Below are positions 1-10,076 of a stretch of DNA of 64,000 nucleotides, piece by piece. Position 1 is the first letter of the stretch; each line of letters starts with the position of its first letter. The position numbers were made by a program, and so were the translations under genes. The stretch covers positions 41,846,977 through 41,910,976 of the forward strand of contig CM035151.1 in NCBI GenBank assembly GCA_020205615.1, in the 5' to 3' direction. A model generated the notes under the pieces. The model saw only the letters and a program-made list of their open reading frames with translations, was not told where the DNA came from and did not search any database. Origin of the DNA: Panax quinquefolius (lineage: Eukaryota; Streptophyta; Magnoliopsida; Apiales; Araliaceae).

Positions 1-180
1 ACTAATGAATACACGATTATCTTTGGTAGTAGTGCATGGATAATTTGTGGTCGTGATACTAATGAATACACGATTATCTTTGGTAGTAGTGCATGGATAA
101 TTTGTGGTCGCGATACTAATGAATACACGATTATCTTTGGTCAGTAGTGCATGGATAATTCGTGGTCGTGATACTAATGA
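1..180 (+). repeat. 57-bp tandem array, truncated by the window start
   Basis: At least three head-to-tail copies of a 57-bp unit are visible, with 'actaatgaatacacg' restarting at positions 1, 58 and 115. The array continues to the left of the window. The unit matches the longer arrays at 8680-9640 and 15189-15850. Confidence 0.95.
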
Positions 181-612
181 ATATCCTTGGCTCAGTAGTG
201 CGAGAGATGATTCGATGATATGGATTAATTATTGAAATGAGTCTCAAAGAATGAAATATTAATTCATGGATGTGGTAAAAGTCATCTTTGGCCGTAGTAC
301 ATTGATAGACTTGGTATGATTATGACTACGGATTATTCGGTATAATCATGACCGTAATTGAAAACACGAATATCCTTAGCCAGTAGTGCATGGATAATTC
401 ATGGTTGTGATACTATTATTGTCGAGTCTCAAAGATTATTGGTTTTCTGAGTTGTATATCTTTAGCTTTTGTAGTGCAAAAGATGAATAGTTAATGAATA
501 GCTTTGGTGAGATTTAGAAGATGAATTTAATATTTTCAAGGTACCCTCACCTCTTTATCATACCAGTATCGCACCCTAATTTCGAGGGCTTAAATTCCAT
601 AAGGAGGGAGAT
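1..612 (+). mobile_element. 3' internal end of a left-hand family A element
   Basis: This is the last part of the internal region of a family A element that begins outside the window. It holds the end of a 57-bp satellite (1-180), then a diverged LTR-like block (about 230-500). The final stretch, about 535-600, resembles the 3' end of pol, and a purine-rich tract at 599-612 abuts the LTR. The same order recurs at 9640-10076 and 15840-16275. No open coding frame is present. Sequence similarity is seen directly; membership of family A is inferred from that shared order. Confidence 0.85.
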
Positions 613-2967
613 TGTGAGACCCAGATTTTATCAATAAAGATTTAAATTTTGTTGAAATAATTTTTTAATATTATGGTGTGAATTTAAGATAATATTATAG
701 TTGTGGGTAGTATTTATAAATTTTGCAAAGTATGCAAGTGGTTATATTATATTCGATTGGTCTGGGAATATTAGGTTTAGCGGGGAATATTAAATATAAT
801 GGCTCAATCATTGGTGGACCCCACAACATAATTATTGTCGGATTGAGAAAGCGATAAAAATATTTTATTGAAATAACGGCGGAAGTTTTACCGTGGTTCT
901 TTGTTGAACTACTCGTTTGTAAAAGAAATGCGAATACGTGTGGTTGCATAGTAGCACACGGTATTGATTATTGATGCTTATGTGAGAAGTCACTCAGTTT
1001 GATTCCATTATTGTCGATTAATAATATGAATTATTATAGCGATAATGACGTTTTGTTTTATTCGTATTATTAACGTAATAAAACAGAAACATCTTTTTAT
1101 ATAAAATAGAATACTTTATTAAAGTTATTCTATAAATAGAATATATTATATTTTATTATGCATAGTGTTTTGCATAGTGTTTTGCATAGTGTTTTGTATA
1201 GTATTGCATAGTGTTTGCATAGTAAAATGTTTTTATATAAATAGAATATATTATATTTTATTTAAAAGATTTTTCTTTAAATATGGACCGTCAGATTAAA
1301 GTAAATCAATCTGGACCGTTCATGGATTAGTTACTATGCATTCCATTTTCCTATAAATAGAAGCTCATTCCTTCATTATTTTCTTACGAATTCATTGAAA
1401 CTCTAGAGAGAGAAATTATAGAGAGAAGCTATAGAGAGAAAATTATAGAAAGAAGAAGAGTATTCTGCTACTTCACTACTTCTATATTAGGTTCTTTTTA
1501 CTGGTAGAGGGTGTTATTCTTTCTTCTTGAAGAGAACTTCATTATTCCATTCACAATTATTACATTGGAATAACTTTGTAAAAGTGGCATACCCTATACA
1601 TAAACTCGTGATACGCGGTTTACCCTATACTTGGTGACATTCTTTTATTATTATGTTGGAACATCACATGCGTGACATTGTGTTTTACACCGACCGGTTC
1701 CGCTTTTTATTATTCTCGTTGGAACATCCATGCTCGTGTGTTTTACACCGGACTGGTAAAATCTTTATCATTCCGTTGGAATATCCTATACGTGTGTTTT
1801 ACACAGGATCCGGGTTCCATCTTTATTATTCTGTTGGAACATCCCGCTTGGGTGTGAATTTCACGACTTGGTTTAAGTTATTATTATTACGTTGGAATAA
1901 CTTTATCATCGGCAACCGCATGCATGGTGATTTCTTTTGTTATTCCATTCTTTATTATACCCGGTTGGTTAAAACTTTGACTTCTATACTCCATGAAATT
2001 AGTAGAATATCCTTGATATTTGCGTTTCATCCAAAGATCTTTTCAACGAAAATATTCTTCCGATCATTCTTGAATTTTACTCTACTGAAACATTATTATG
2101 TTGACAATTTGGGCGTTAATAATTCAAGGATTAAATAATTCTTGAACTTGTTTTATTGAATTATTATGTCATTGTCATCATCCTCATGTTATATTATGTT
2201 ATCTTTGGCTTACGTGCATAGATGAACTTAGTATGATTATGACCGAGGATCATTCGGTATAATCATGACTTGATATAAATGATGTGACAAAAGTCCTCGA
2301 GTGGCACTGTAATGCGATGATGGATAGTTTTTGGTATGATTATGACCCGGGGTGATTCGGTATAGTCATGACCATTGATAATTTGATGAAAATCCTTGAC
2401 CGTGGTAGTACGGGGATGATTAGATGTGGTGGTTTATTTATTAAAAAGTGAGTCTCGTGATAAAAATTGATGAAAACCTTTTAAAACCTAAAAGATAGTA
2501 GACTTTATTCTCTACTTGACTCTTTTAATGGATTGCTTATTCCACTGCAGATTAAACCGGTTGTCTATTGTATTTTATCGGTTTAACACTTTGTTGAAGG
2601 CTAATGATAATTTATTTCGCATTATCTTAGTCATAATATTTGTTCTTCGGGCTAGTTGAGCTCACCCTTTCTTTCATTGTTTCTTGAGTGAAATGAGAAC
2701 ATATTTGGGACGAGTCGGGGAACGAAGTAATGGTCCAGAGGATAGCATTAGTAGTCCTCACTATTTACGTGAAATAGTGTGATAATAGTTGTAATGAGGA
2801 CTCCTTTTGAGTTTTGTATAATATCTAGTAGACAATATTTGTATTCAAACTCACGTTTATGTCGTATTTATACCTACAGTTAGGTTAGTAAGTTGTATTT
2901 GAATTTATGTACCATGTAAGTGGCGACCCAAGATGGGTGACGTATACCTAATTTTGGGGTCGTCACA
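613..2967 (+). mobile_element. Family A 3' LTR (left-hand element)
   Basis: The LTR starts TGTGAGACCC after a purine tract and ends GTCACA, 2355 bp later. A TATA box (tataaata) is at 1352-1359. Downstream is a purine-rich 'gagagaa' leader, then roughly 58-bp imperfect repeats around TTGGAA at 1658, 1719, 1776, 1834 and 1892. A 12-14-bp GCATAGTGTTTT repeat lies at 1160-1225. Two inverted-repeat hairpins lie at 2231-2270 and about 2332-2372. It is followed directly by minus-strand element C sequence, not by a primer site, so it is the right-hand end of this insertion. The expected target duplication is CAAAG (2968-2972); its partner would be left of the window. Confidence 0.9.
1352..1359 (+). 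promoter_or_regulatory. TATA box of family A LTR (left element)
   Basis: TATAAATA sits in a context conserved in every family A LTR (4259-4266, 10803-10810, degenerate TATAAAAT at 16997-17004) and on the opposite strand in C and E. About 30 bp downstream the sequence turns purine-rich. It is therefore the probable Pol II start region of the LTR. Confidence 0.65.
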
Positions 2968-3520
2968 CAAAGTCTGTAGTTAACTCAAAGTATTCCTTCT
3001 TCATCGATTCTTGCTTGCGGCATCGCACCTTCTTGCACTTTCTTCCTCATAAGCATCAGCTCTGGATCTATAACTTGAGCAGCTTTAATTTTATCAATTA
3101 AAGTCGGTTCTACTCGTATATTTTCCATCATCACGTGGGTCCCTGGAGTCTTTATTTCTATCTCCATCCTTTGCAAGTTATACAAAATGGGCCTTTGCGT
3201 TGACAATATTACACTCTGCATTCAAGATATGATCTTCTACTCAATAAATAAATGATACCTACCACGCTCGCTTTTCCGGGATGGTATTGGATGGTATGAT
3301 CATAATCATTCAATAGTTCAAGCCAACGTCATTGTCGCATGTTGAGCTCCTTTTGAGTGAAGAAATATTTGAGGCTTTTATGATCCGTAAAGATCTCCCC
3401 TTTCTCCCCATACAAGTAATGCCTCCAAATCTTTAGTGCGAAGAAGACAATAAATGCTAACTCTAGATCATGAGTAGGATAATTCCTCTCATATTCTTTG
3501 AGTTAATAAGTGAGGCATAG
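2968..3520 (-). pseudogene. Element C pol fragment: RNase H end to integrase N-terminal linker
   Basis: Read on the minus strand, this slice encodes the end of RNase H (HKSLKYF..., then [12 protein letters not shown]). It runs into the linker before integrase, with an open stretch at 2985-3221 containing [20 protein letters not shown]. It aligns without a gap to element E at about 49397-49930. The end at 3520 continues exactly at 18702 once the family A insertion and one copy of CATAG are removed. One end is cut by the left-hand A LTR and the other by the A tandem. Small indels break the RNase H frame. Confidence 0.85.
3516..3520. repeat. Target-site duplication CATAG, left copy
   Basis: CATAG immediately precedes the TGTGAGACCC terminus at 3521. 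It is repeated at 18697-18701 right after the last GTCACA. Joining the flanks restores the uninterrupted pol reading seen in element E near 49921-49935. Confidence 0.92.
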
Positions 3521-5952
3521 TGTGAGACCCCAGATTTTATCAATAAAGATTTAAATTTTGTCGAAATAATTTTTAATATTATGGTGTGAATTTGAGATAA
3601 TATTATAGTTGTGGGTAGTATTTATAAATTTTGCAAAGTATGCAAGTGGTTATATTATATTCGATTGGTCGGGGAATATTCGGTTTAGCAGGAATATTCG
3701 TACAACGACTCAATCATTGGTGGACCCCACAAACGAATTATTGTCGGATTGAGAAAATGACAAAAATATTTTATTGAAATAACGACGGAAGTTTTACCGT
3801 TGATACTGTTGAACTACTTAGTAGTAAAAAAATAAAGAATACGTGTGGTTGCATAGTAGAAGACACCAGTATTGATTATTGATGCTTATGTGAGAAGTCA
3901 CTCAGTTTGATTCCATTATTGTCGATTAATAATATGAATTATTATAGCGATAATGACGTTTTGTTTTATTCGTATTATTAACGTAATAAAACATAAACAT
4001 CTTTTTATATAAAACTGAAGACTTTATTAAAGTTATTCTATAAATAGAATATATTATATTTTATTATGCATAGTGTTGCATAGTGTTTTGCATAGTGTTT
4101 TTGCATAGTGTTGCATAGTGTTTGCATAGTAAAATGTTTTTAAATAAATAGAATATATTATATTTTATTTAAAAGATTTTGCTTTAAATATGGACCGTCA
4201 GATTAAAGTAAATCAATCAGACCTGCTCATGGATTAATTACTATGCATTCTATTTTCCTATAAATAGAAGCTCATTCCTTCATTATTTTCTTACTTAATT
4301 CACTTTGAAACTCTAGAGAGAAATTATAGAGAGAAGCTATAGAGAAAATCTATAGAGAGAAAGAATAAAAAAGTATACTCGCTACTTCACTTTGCCAATA
4401 TTTAGTTCTTCTAAAGTAAGGGTATTATTTGTTGTACCGGTAAGGGGTGTTATTCTTTCTTATTCATGAAGAGAACTTCATTATTCCATTCATTATTATT
4501 CATTGAATAACTTTTGTAAAAGTGGTATACCCTATACATAACCTCATGATATGCAAGATACCCTATACTTGGTGAAATCCTTATGTTATTCCATTCTTAT
4601 TTATTCTCATTGGAATAACTCAGATACGTGAATCTCCTATACTTGGTGATCTTCTTCATTATTCCATTCTTTATTATCTTGTTAGAATATCCTCGTCATG
4701 TGTGTTTTACGGACTGGTTCCATTGTTTATTATTCCGCATTTATTATTCATTGGAATATCTCGTCTGTGTGTTTTTACAGGACCTGGGTTCCATTGTTTA
4801 TTATTCAGCATTTATTATTACATTGGATCATCCCGTGATTGTGAATTTCACGACGACCGGTTCCGTTATTATTATTTGCATTTAAATAACTCGTCTATCG
4901 AAGAAGTACCGCATGCATGGTGATTTCTTTTGTTATTCCATTCTTTATTATACCCAGTTGGTTAAAACTTTGACTTCTATACTCCATGAAATTAGTAGAA
5001 TATCCTTGATATTTGCGTTTCATCCAAAGATCTTTTCATGGAAATATTCTTCCGATCATTCTTGAATTTTACTTTACAAAACAAAGATCTTGTTGACAAT
5101 TTGGACGTTACTAATTCTGGATAAAATAATTCTTGAACTTGTTTTATTGAATTATTATGTCATTGTCATCATCCTCATGATATATTATGTTATCTTTGGC
5201 TTACGTGCATAGATGAACTTAGTATGATTATAACCAGGGATCATTCGGTATAATCATGGCTTGTTATAAATGATGTGATAAAATTCCTCGGTGGCACTCG
5301 TAATGCGTTGATGGATAGTTTTTGGTATGATTATGACTGAGGGGTGATTCGGTATAGTCATGACCATTGATAATTTGATGAAAATCCTTGACCGTGGTAC
5401 GTGGATGATTAGATGTGGTGGTTTATTTATTGTCGAGTCTCAAATGATAAAAAATTGATGAAAACCTTTTAAAACCTAAAAGATAGTAGATTTTATTCTC
5501 TACTTGACTCTTTTAATGGATTGCATATTCCGTTGCAGTTAAACTGGTTGTCTATTGTATTTTATCAGTTTAACACTGTTGAAGGCTAATGATAATTTAT
5601 TCTGCATTATCTTAGTCATAATATTTCTTACTGGGCTAGTTGAGCTCACCCTTTCTTTCACTGTTCTCTTCAGGAAATGAGAACATAGCTGGGACGAGTC
5701 CGGGGAAGCGGAGTAATGGTCCGAGAGGATAGCATTAGTAGTCCTCACTATTCTGTGAAATAGTGTGATAATAGTTGTAATGAGGACTCCTTTTGAGTTT
5801 GTATAATATCTAGTAGACAATATTTGTATCCAAACTCACAGTTTATGTCGTATTGTACACGACAGTTAGGTTAATAAGTTGTATTTGAATTTATGTACCA
5901 TGTAAGTGGCGACCCAAGATGGGTGACGATACCTAAATTTGGGGGCGCCACA
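3521..5952 (+). mobile_element. Family A tandem, LTR 1 (5' LTR)
   Basis: This 2432-bp LTR runs from TGTGAGACCC to CGCCACA and is followed by a primer site. The TATA box is at 4259-4266. GCATAGTGTTTT repeats lie at about 4068-4130, and the roughly 58-bp TTGGAAT repeats at about 4560-4890. A TATGATTAT/ATAATCAT hairpin lies near 5222-5260. Short ORFs inside it are chance frames in low-complexity DNA. Confidence 0.9.
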
Positions 5953-5972
5953 TTTGGTATCGAGCTTAGGAT
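5953..5972 (+). promoter_or_regulatory. Primer binding site, tRNA-iMet type (A, unit 1)
   Basis: TTTGGTATCGAGCTTAGG directly follows the LTR end. Its core TGGTATCGAGC resembles the plant initiator-Met primer site TGGTATCAGAGC with a small deletion. Confidence 0.8.
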
Positions 5973-6135
5973 ATGATCTCTAGCTAAGATGTGAGACAAG
6001 AACTAGGAGGGGAGAGACGGGGAATTCCTTCGCTAGTATGACCTACCTAAGTTTATGTTGTATTTATTTGGTCGGTCAGAGTATAGAGATAATATGTGAT
6101 ATGTTATTTAACCCATGTTTGGTGGCGATTTGAAA

Positions 6136-6530
6136 ATGACATCCGAAAATATTGAGATAAGCAATGAAGCACATGAGACTGTTGAGTCATTTCAACCAAA
6201 AGGTAATGAGCAACAACACGATAATAATCATACCGGCGGGCAGCGATCATCGAACAATGATAACCATCGGGGAAATTATCATGTCAAGAATGGTAACCAT
6301 TTAAATTGGTAATCATGACCAAGATAATAAGAATGGACATTTCAAGAAGAGAGGGTTCAACAATGACGTGAAGACGCTTAAGATCAACACCCGCTTCAAA
6401 GGAAGAAGAACGACCACCGGTCGATGTTTCAAATACGGACGGGAGGGACACATCCGTCTAAATCAGACGCAAAGAATCCAAAGCGTGTTTTAATTGCGGA
6501 AGAGAAGGTCACTTAGCTCGATTTTGTCGT
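6136..6530 (+). pseudogene. Gag remnant lacking the capsid core (A, unit 1)
   Basis: The start codon at 6136 matches that of C, D and E (MTSEN...). The first roughly 18 residues (MTSENIEISNEAHETVES) align with full-length gag. The reading then jumps to the Asn/His-rich segment that in C and E lies just before the zinc knuckles, so the capsid domain of about 200 residues is missing. The first knuckle is degenerate (CFKYGREGHI near 6425). A second, CFNCGREGHLARFC, is intact at 6486-6527 but in another frame. It could at most make a short Asn-rich peptide, so I treat it as non-functional. Confidence 0.75.
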
Positions 6531-6571
6531 ATGGTGAAGTCAAGTCCCAGTTGAGATAGTGATGCCAAAGG

Positions 6572-7035
6572 ATGTCCCGACAAGCCAAAGCCAAAGCCGG
6601 TAGTTTAAGAGAGAGCGTTTTTTTTCTCGTGACGAGGAACCTGAATAAAATTATCACGGGTAAGTTAATCATAAGCTCTTGCGAAGTCTATATCGTATTC
6701 GATACCGGTTCTACCTATTATTTTATCTCTCTTTCTTGCGTTCAACGTTTAAATTTGACTCCAGAGAAATTGGACTTTGATTTATCTATTTAAACTTAGT
6801 TGGGAGAAACCTTCGTTACCTCCACTGTTTATAAATCTTGTTGATTCAAATCGAAACTTTCACGTTACCTGTCAATCTTATCTCTTTGAAAATACTTGCC
6901 TTTGATTTTAGGAATCAATTGGTTAACTACTCATCATGCTTTTCGTAAGGTTGTTAGCTTTTATATTTATAACAACCCTGTTACACGAATTCAAAGTAAC
7001 CAAACCCTAAAATTAATCATTGTCATATCAAGCCA
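6572..7035 (+). pseudogene. Retropepsin remnant (A, unit 1)
   Basis: This is a Ty3/gypsy aspartic protease fragment. NPNKIITGKLI-like sequence leads into VFDTGSTYYFIS near 6700, where the catalytic Asp of DTGS is present. RLNLTPEKLDFDLS follows. A stop at about 6791 (after DLSI) and later indels break the frame before the LGINWL-like flap region near 6905-6930. It is related to the retropepsin of D at 38504-38890. Confidence 0.75.
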
Positions 7036-7249
7036 TAAGTAAAGAGCCCCGAACCTTTCGTTGTTGACTTCCTTGTGTGGAATGCACGAAGCCGGATTTT
7101 TTCAGTAGGCAACATCGTGAATGAAGATGGCAAGTTTATAGGTATCATTGTGAGGTGCTATCTAGGTTAAGGGATAGAAGTCACAGTTGGTATCAATGTG
7201 ACGACTATCCAAGTCTTGGATGAGAGTCACGATTTTGAATGATATTTCT

Positions 7250-7400
7250 ATTATTAATAAATTTCTAGCGTATTCTTGAAGACTTCTTAGCCTACTTAGA
7301 GCGTGAAATCGAATTTTGTATTGACCCCGAAGACAAAAACCCATTTCTTAAACCCTCAAATATTTCTTCAACTAAAAGGATCATTTTACGTGGATTATGA
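7250..7400 (+). pseudogene. Scar joining pre-RT to RNase H (A, unit 1)
   Basis: Sequence matching the pre-RT segment of D ([16 protein letters not shown], 39112-39165) appears here as EIEFCIDPEDKNPF. It is followed at once by a piece resembling RNase H KYFFTQKE (40237-40260). About 1.1 kb that encodes the whole RT in D is missing. The same junction is found at 13795-13930, so the deletion is ancestral to both units. Confidence 0.75.
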
Positions 7401-8530
7401 TGAAAGTCATAATAAAAGCATTGGACTAATGAAAATCATGGGTATACGTGGTATTAGTAAGTGTTATAATGAGTTATGTTGGTTAGTATGTGAAAACATG
7501 AAAGTTTCTTAGAAATCACAAAGAGTTGAAAATCGATTTTGGTGAAAAGCGTAATATGAAATTCAATTGACCATATCTCCTATTATATTTTGAATTTTTG
7601 AATGTGGTCAAGTCCTAGAGTTAGATCTATGAGTTACCTAACTAATCCAAGTGCAATTACTGGAAAAGGTGTTGTAGATTTTGTGTGGACTGATTTTAGC
7701 AAAGGAGTGCAAAGCTGCAAAAACCAAAAAGCTTCGCCAAGATTTTAGAGAGGCTGTTTCGGCCACTTAAATTATGAGAAAAATTCTGGACTTTTGGGAC
7801 ATGAAGGTATATGGTATAAAGTACCTCCTGTCCAAAAATGAGCTCATTCGACTTAAAATGAGCAAGTTATGACTATTTCAATATTTAGGTTTTTCCGATT
7901 TAAAAACGCTATATAATAGGAGTTCTATAACTCCGATGACCATGAAATTTAAACTAGAAGCTCACGTTAACATGTGTAAGATTCTGCCAAGATTTAGGAA
8001 ATTTTAGAGTTATCCTTGAGGTAGCTAATTTCTTAAGGAATTAATTGGAAATTGATTTTTGAAAAATAGTAAATGAATTTTAAAATTCTTAGAAAAATAT
8101 ATTTTCATTATGGGACTATATTATGCTAAATCCCAGAAAAGAAATATTTTTGGGACTGATTTGGTATTTTCATGAAAATAGTTTAGTTACTGAACATATG
8201 AGTTAAAAATGTTATGTGAAGTAACAAAGTTGAAAATAGGATTTTATGGCTAGAGAATCCTATATAGAGTATATGCATATTTTTTGATGAGGATTTGATA
8301 ATTGGTGATGATATCTTATGAGTATGGCATTTTGAATGATTAAATGCATTATATGGTAAAGCGTAAACAATTGAGATAAATTGTTTATAAATTTAAAAAG
8401 TGATTAAAATATTGTTATAATATTAATGATATTTGATTATGAGATTATTAAGTGATTGATAACATAGGGATATTCTTGAATCCTCGGATAAATTATATTA
8501 TAAATGTTTAATATTTATCCTTTATCTCAT
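7400..8530 (+). other. Non-coding module of family A, unit 1
   Basis: About 1.1 kb with no retroviral protein similarity that I can see and only short chance ORFs. It is nearly the same as 13930-15040 in unit 2, indels apart. It is AT-rich, with no obvious tandem repeat, tRNA or promoter. It has no counterpart in C, D or E within the window, so it was acquired by family A. Confidence 0.7.
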
Positions 8531-9690
8531 TTGATTGATTCTTTATATCATTATCCTCATGCTTATATTATGTTGAAAGTCATCTCGTGGCTTTCAGAAG
8601 TGCATAGATGGACTTGGTATGATTATGACCAGGGATTGTTCGGTATAATCATAACCGTAATTGAAAACAAGATTATCTTTGGCCGTAGTGCATGGATAAT
8701 TTGTGGTCGTGATACTAATGAATACACGATTATCTTTGGTCGTAGTGCATGGATAATTTGTGGTCGTGATACTAATGAATACACGATTATCTTTGGCCAT
8801 AGTGCATGGATAATTTGTGGTCGTGATACTAATGAATACACGATTATCTTTTGCCGTAGTGCATGGATAATTTGTGGTCGTGATACTAATGAATACACGA
8901 TTATCTTTGGCCGTAGTGCATGGATAATTTGTGGTCGTGATACTAATAAATACACGATTATCTTTGGCCGTAGTGCATGGATAATTTGTGGTCGTGATAC
9001 TAATGAATACACGATTATCTTTGGCCGTAGTGCATGGATAATTTGTGGTCGTGATTCTAATGAATACACGATTATCTTTGGCCGTAGTGCATGGATAATT
9101 TGTGGTCGTGATACTAATGAATACACGATTATCTTTGGTCGTAGTGCATGGATAATTTGTGGTCGTGATACTAATGAATACACGATTATCTTTGGTCAGT
9201 AGTGCATGGATAATTGTGGTCGTGATACTAATGAATACACGATTATCTTTGGCAGTAGTGCATGGATAATTTGTGGTCGTGATACTAATGAATACACGAT
9301 TATCTTTGGCAGTAGTGCATGGATAATTTGTGGTCGTGATTCTAATGAATACACGATTATCTTTGGCCGTAGTGCATGGATAATTTGTGGTCGTGATACT
9401 AATGAATACACGATTATCTTTGGCAGTAGTGCATGGATAATTTGTGGTCGTGATACTAATGAATACACGATTATCTTTGGCAGTAGTGCATGGATAATTG
9501 TGGTCGTGATACTAATGAATACACGATTATCTTTGGCCGTAGTGCATGGATAATTTGTGGTCGTGATACTAATGAATACACGATTATCTTTGGCAGTAGT
9601 GCATGGATAATTCGTGGTCGTGATACTAATGAATATCCTTGGCCTGTAGTGCAGGGATGATTCGATAATATGGATTAATTATTGAGTGAG
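8530..9690 (+). repeat. LTR-derived block with a 17-copy 57-bp array (A, unit 1)
   Basis: The block opens with sequence closely matching the LTR of D at 36361-36480 (TCATCC, GAAAGTCATC, GTGCATAGATGGACTTGG). It then expands one 57-bp LTR segment about 17 times between 8680 and 9640, counted by 'gtgcatggata'. Units differ at few positions (cgtagtg, catagtg or cagtagtg). Because 57 is a multiple of three, it creates long but meaningless ORFs of 19-residue repeats on both strands (8504-9202 plus, 8623-9183 minus). Confidence 0.92.
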
Positions 9691-10062
9691 TCTCAAAGAA
9701 TGAAATATTAATTCATTGATGTGGTAAAAGTCATCTTTGGTCAGTAGTGCATTGATAGACTTGGTATGATTATGACCACGGATTATCTCGGTATAATCAT
9801 GACCAGTAATTGAAAACACGAATATCCTTAGCCAAGAGTACATGAATAATTCATGGTTGTGATACTATTAAGTCGAGTCTCAAAGATTATTGGTTTTACT
9901 GATTGTATATCTTTGGCTCAGAGTGCAAAGATGAATTGTTAATGAATATCTTTGGCCGGATTGCAAAAATGAATTTAATGTTTTCAACGATAAAGGTATT
10001 CAAGGTATCCTCACCCCTTTATCATACCAGTGCACGCACCCTAATTTTGGGGCTTAAATTCC
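9691..10062 (+). other. Second diverged LTR-like block and pol 3' tail (A, unit 1)
   Basis: A degraded repeat of the same LTR segment (hairpin-like 'tatgattatgacc' near 9765, 'gtgcattgatag') runs to about 9990. From about 9997 the sequence resembles the last bases of the D pol and 3' UTR (41905-41960: ggtatcctca, ataccagg, accctaatttt). This marks another deletion junction, from the LTR-like block into the end of pol. Confidence 0.65.
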
Positions 10063-10076
10063 ATAAGGAGGGAGAT
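10063..10076 (+). promoter_or_regulatory. Polypurine tract (A, unit 1)
   Basis: ATAAGGAGGGAGAT lies immediately before the LTR terminus TGTGAGACCCC. It is the expected plus-strand primer for reverse transcription. Equivalent tracts are at 599-612 and 16261-16275. Confidence 0.75.

Noticed and set aside
6490..6672. Minus-strand 60-aa ORF and other short ORFs inside LTRs (for example 1653-2138, 4628-4885, 17320-17589)
   Set aside because: They lie within LTR repeats, are not conserved in frame between LTR copies, and match no protein family I recognise.
8504..9202. A 232-aa ORF with 19-residue repeats (TIIFGRSAW...), and its 186-aa mirror on the minus strand
   Set aside because: The unit is 57 bp, a multiple of three, so stop-free units give long frames on both strands. 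The repeat is derived from non-coding LTR sequence, and frames break where units lose a base.
8680..9640. Possible CRISPR-like array
   Set aside because: There are no unique spacers between repeats; the units are contiguous and differ only by point changes. The context is a plant retrotransposon.
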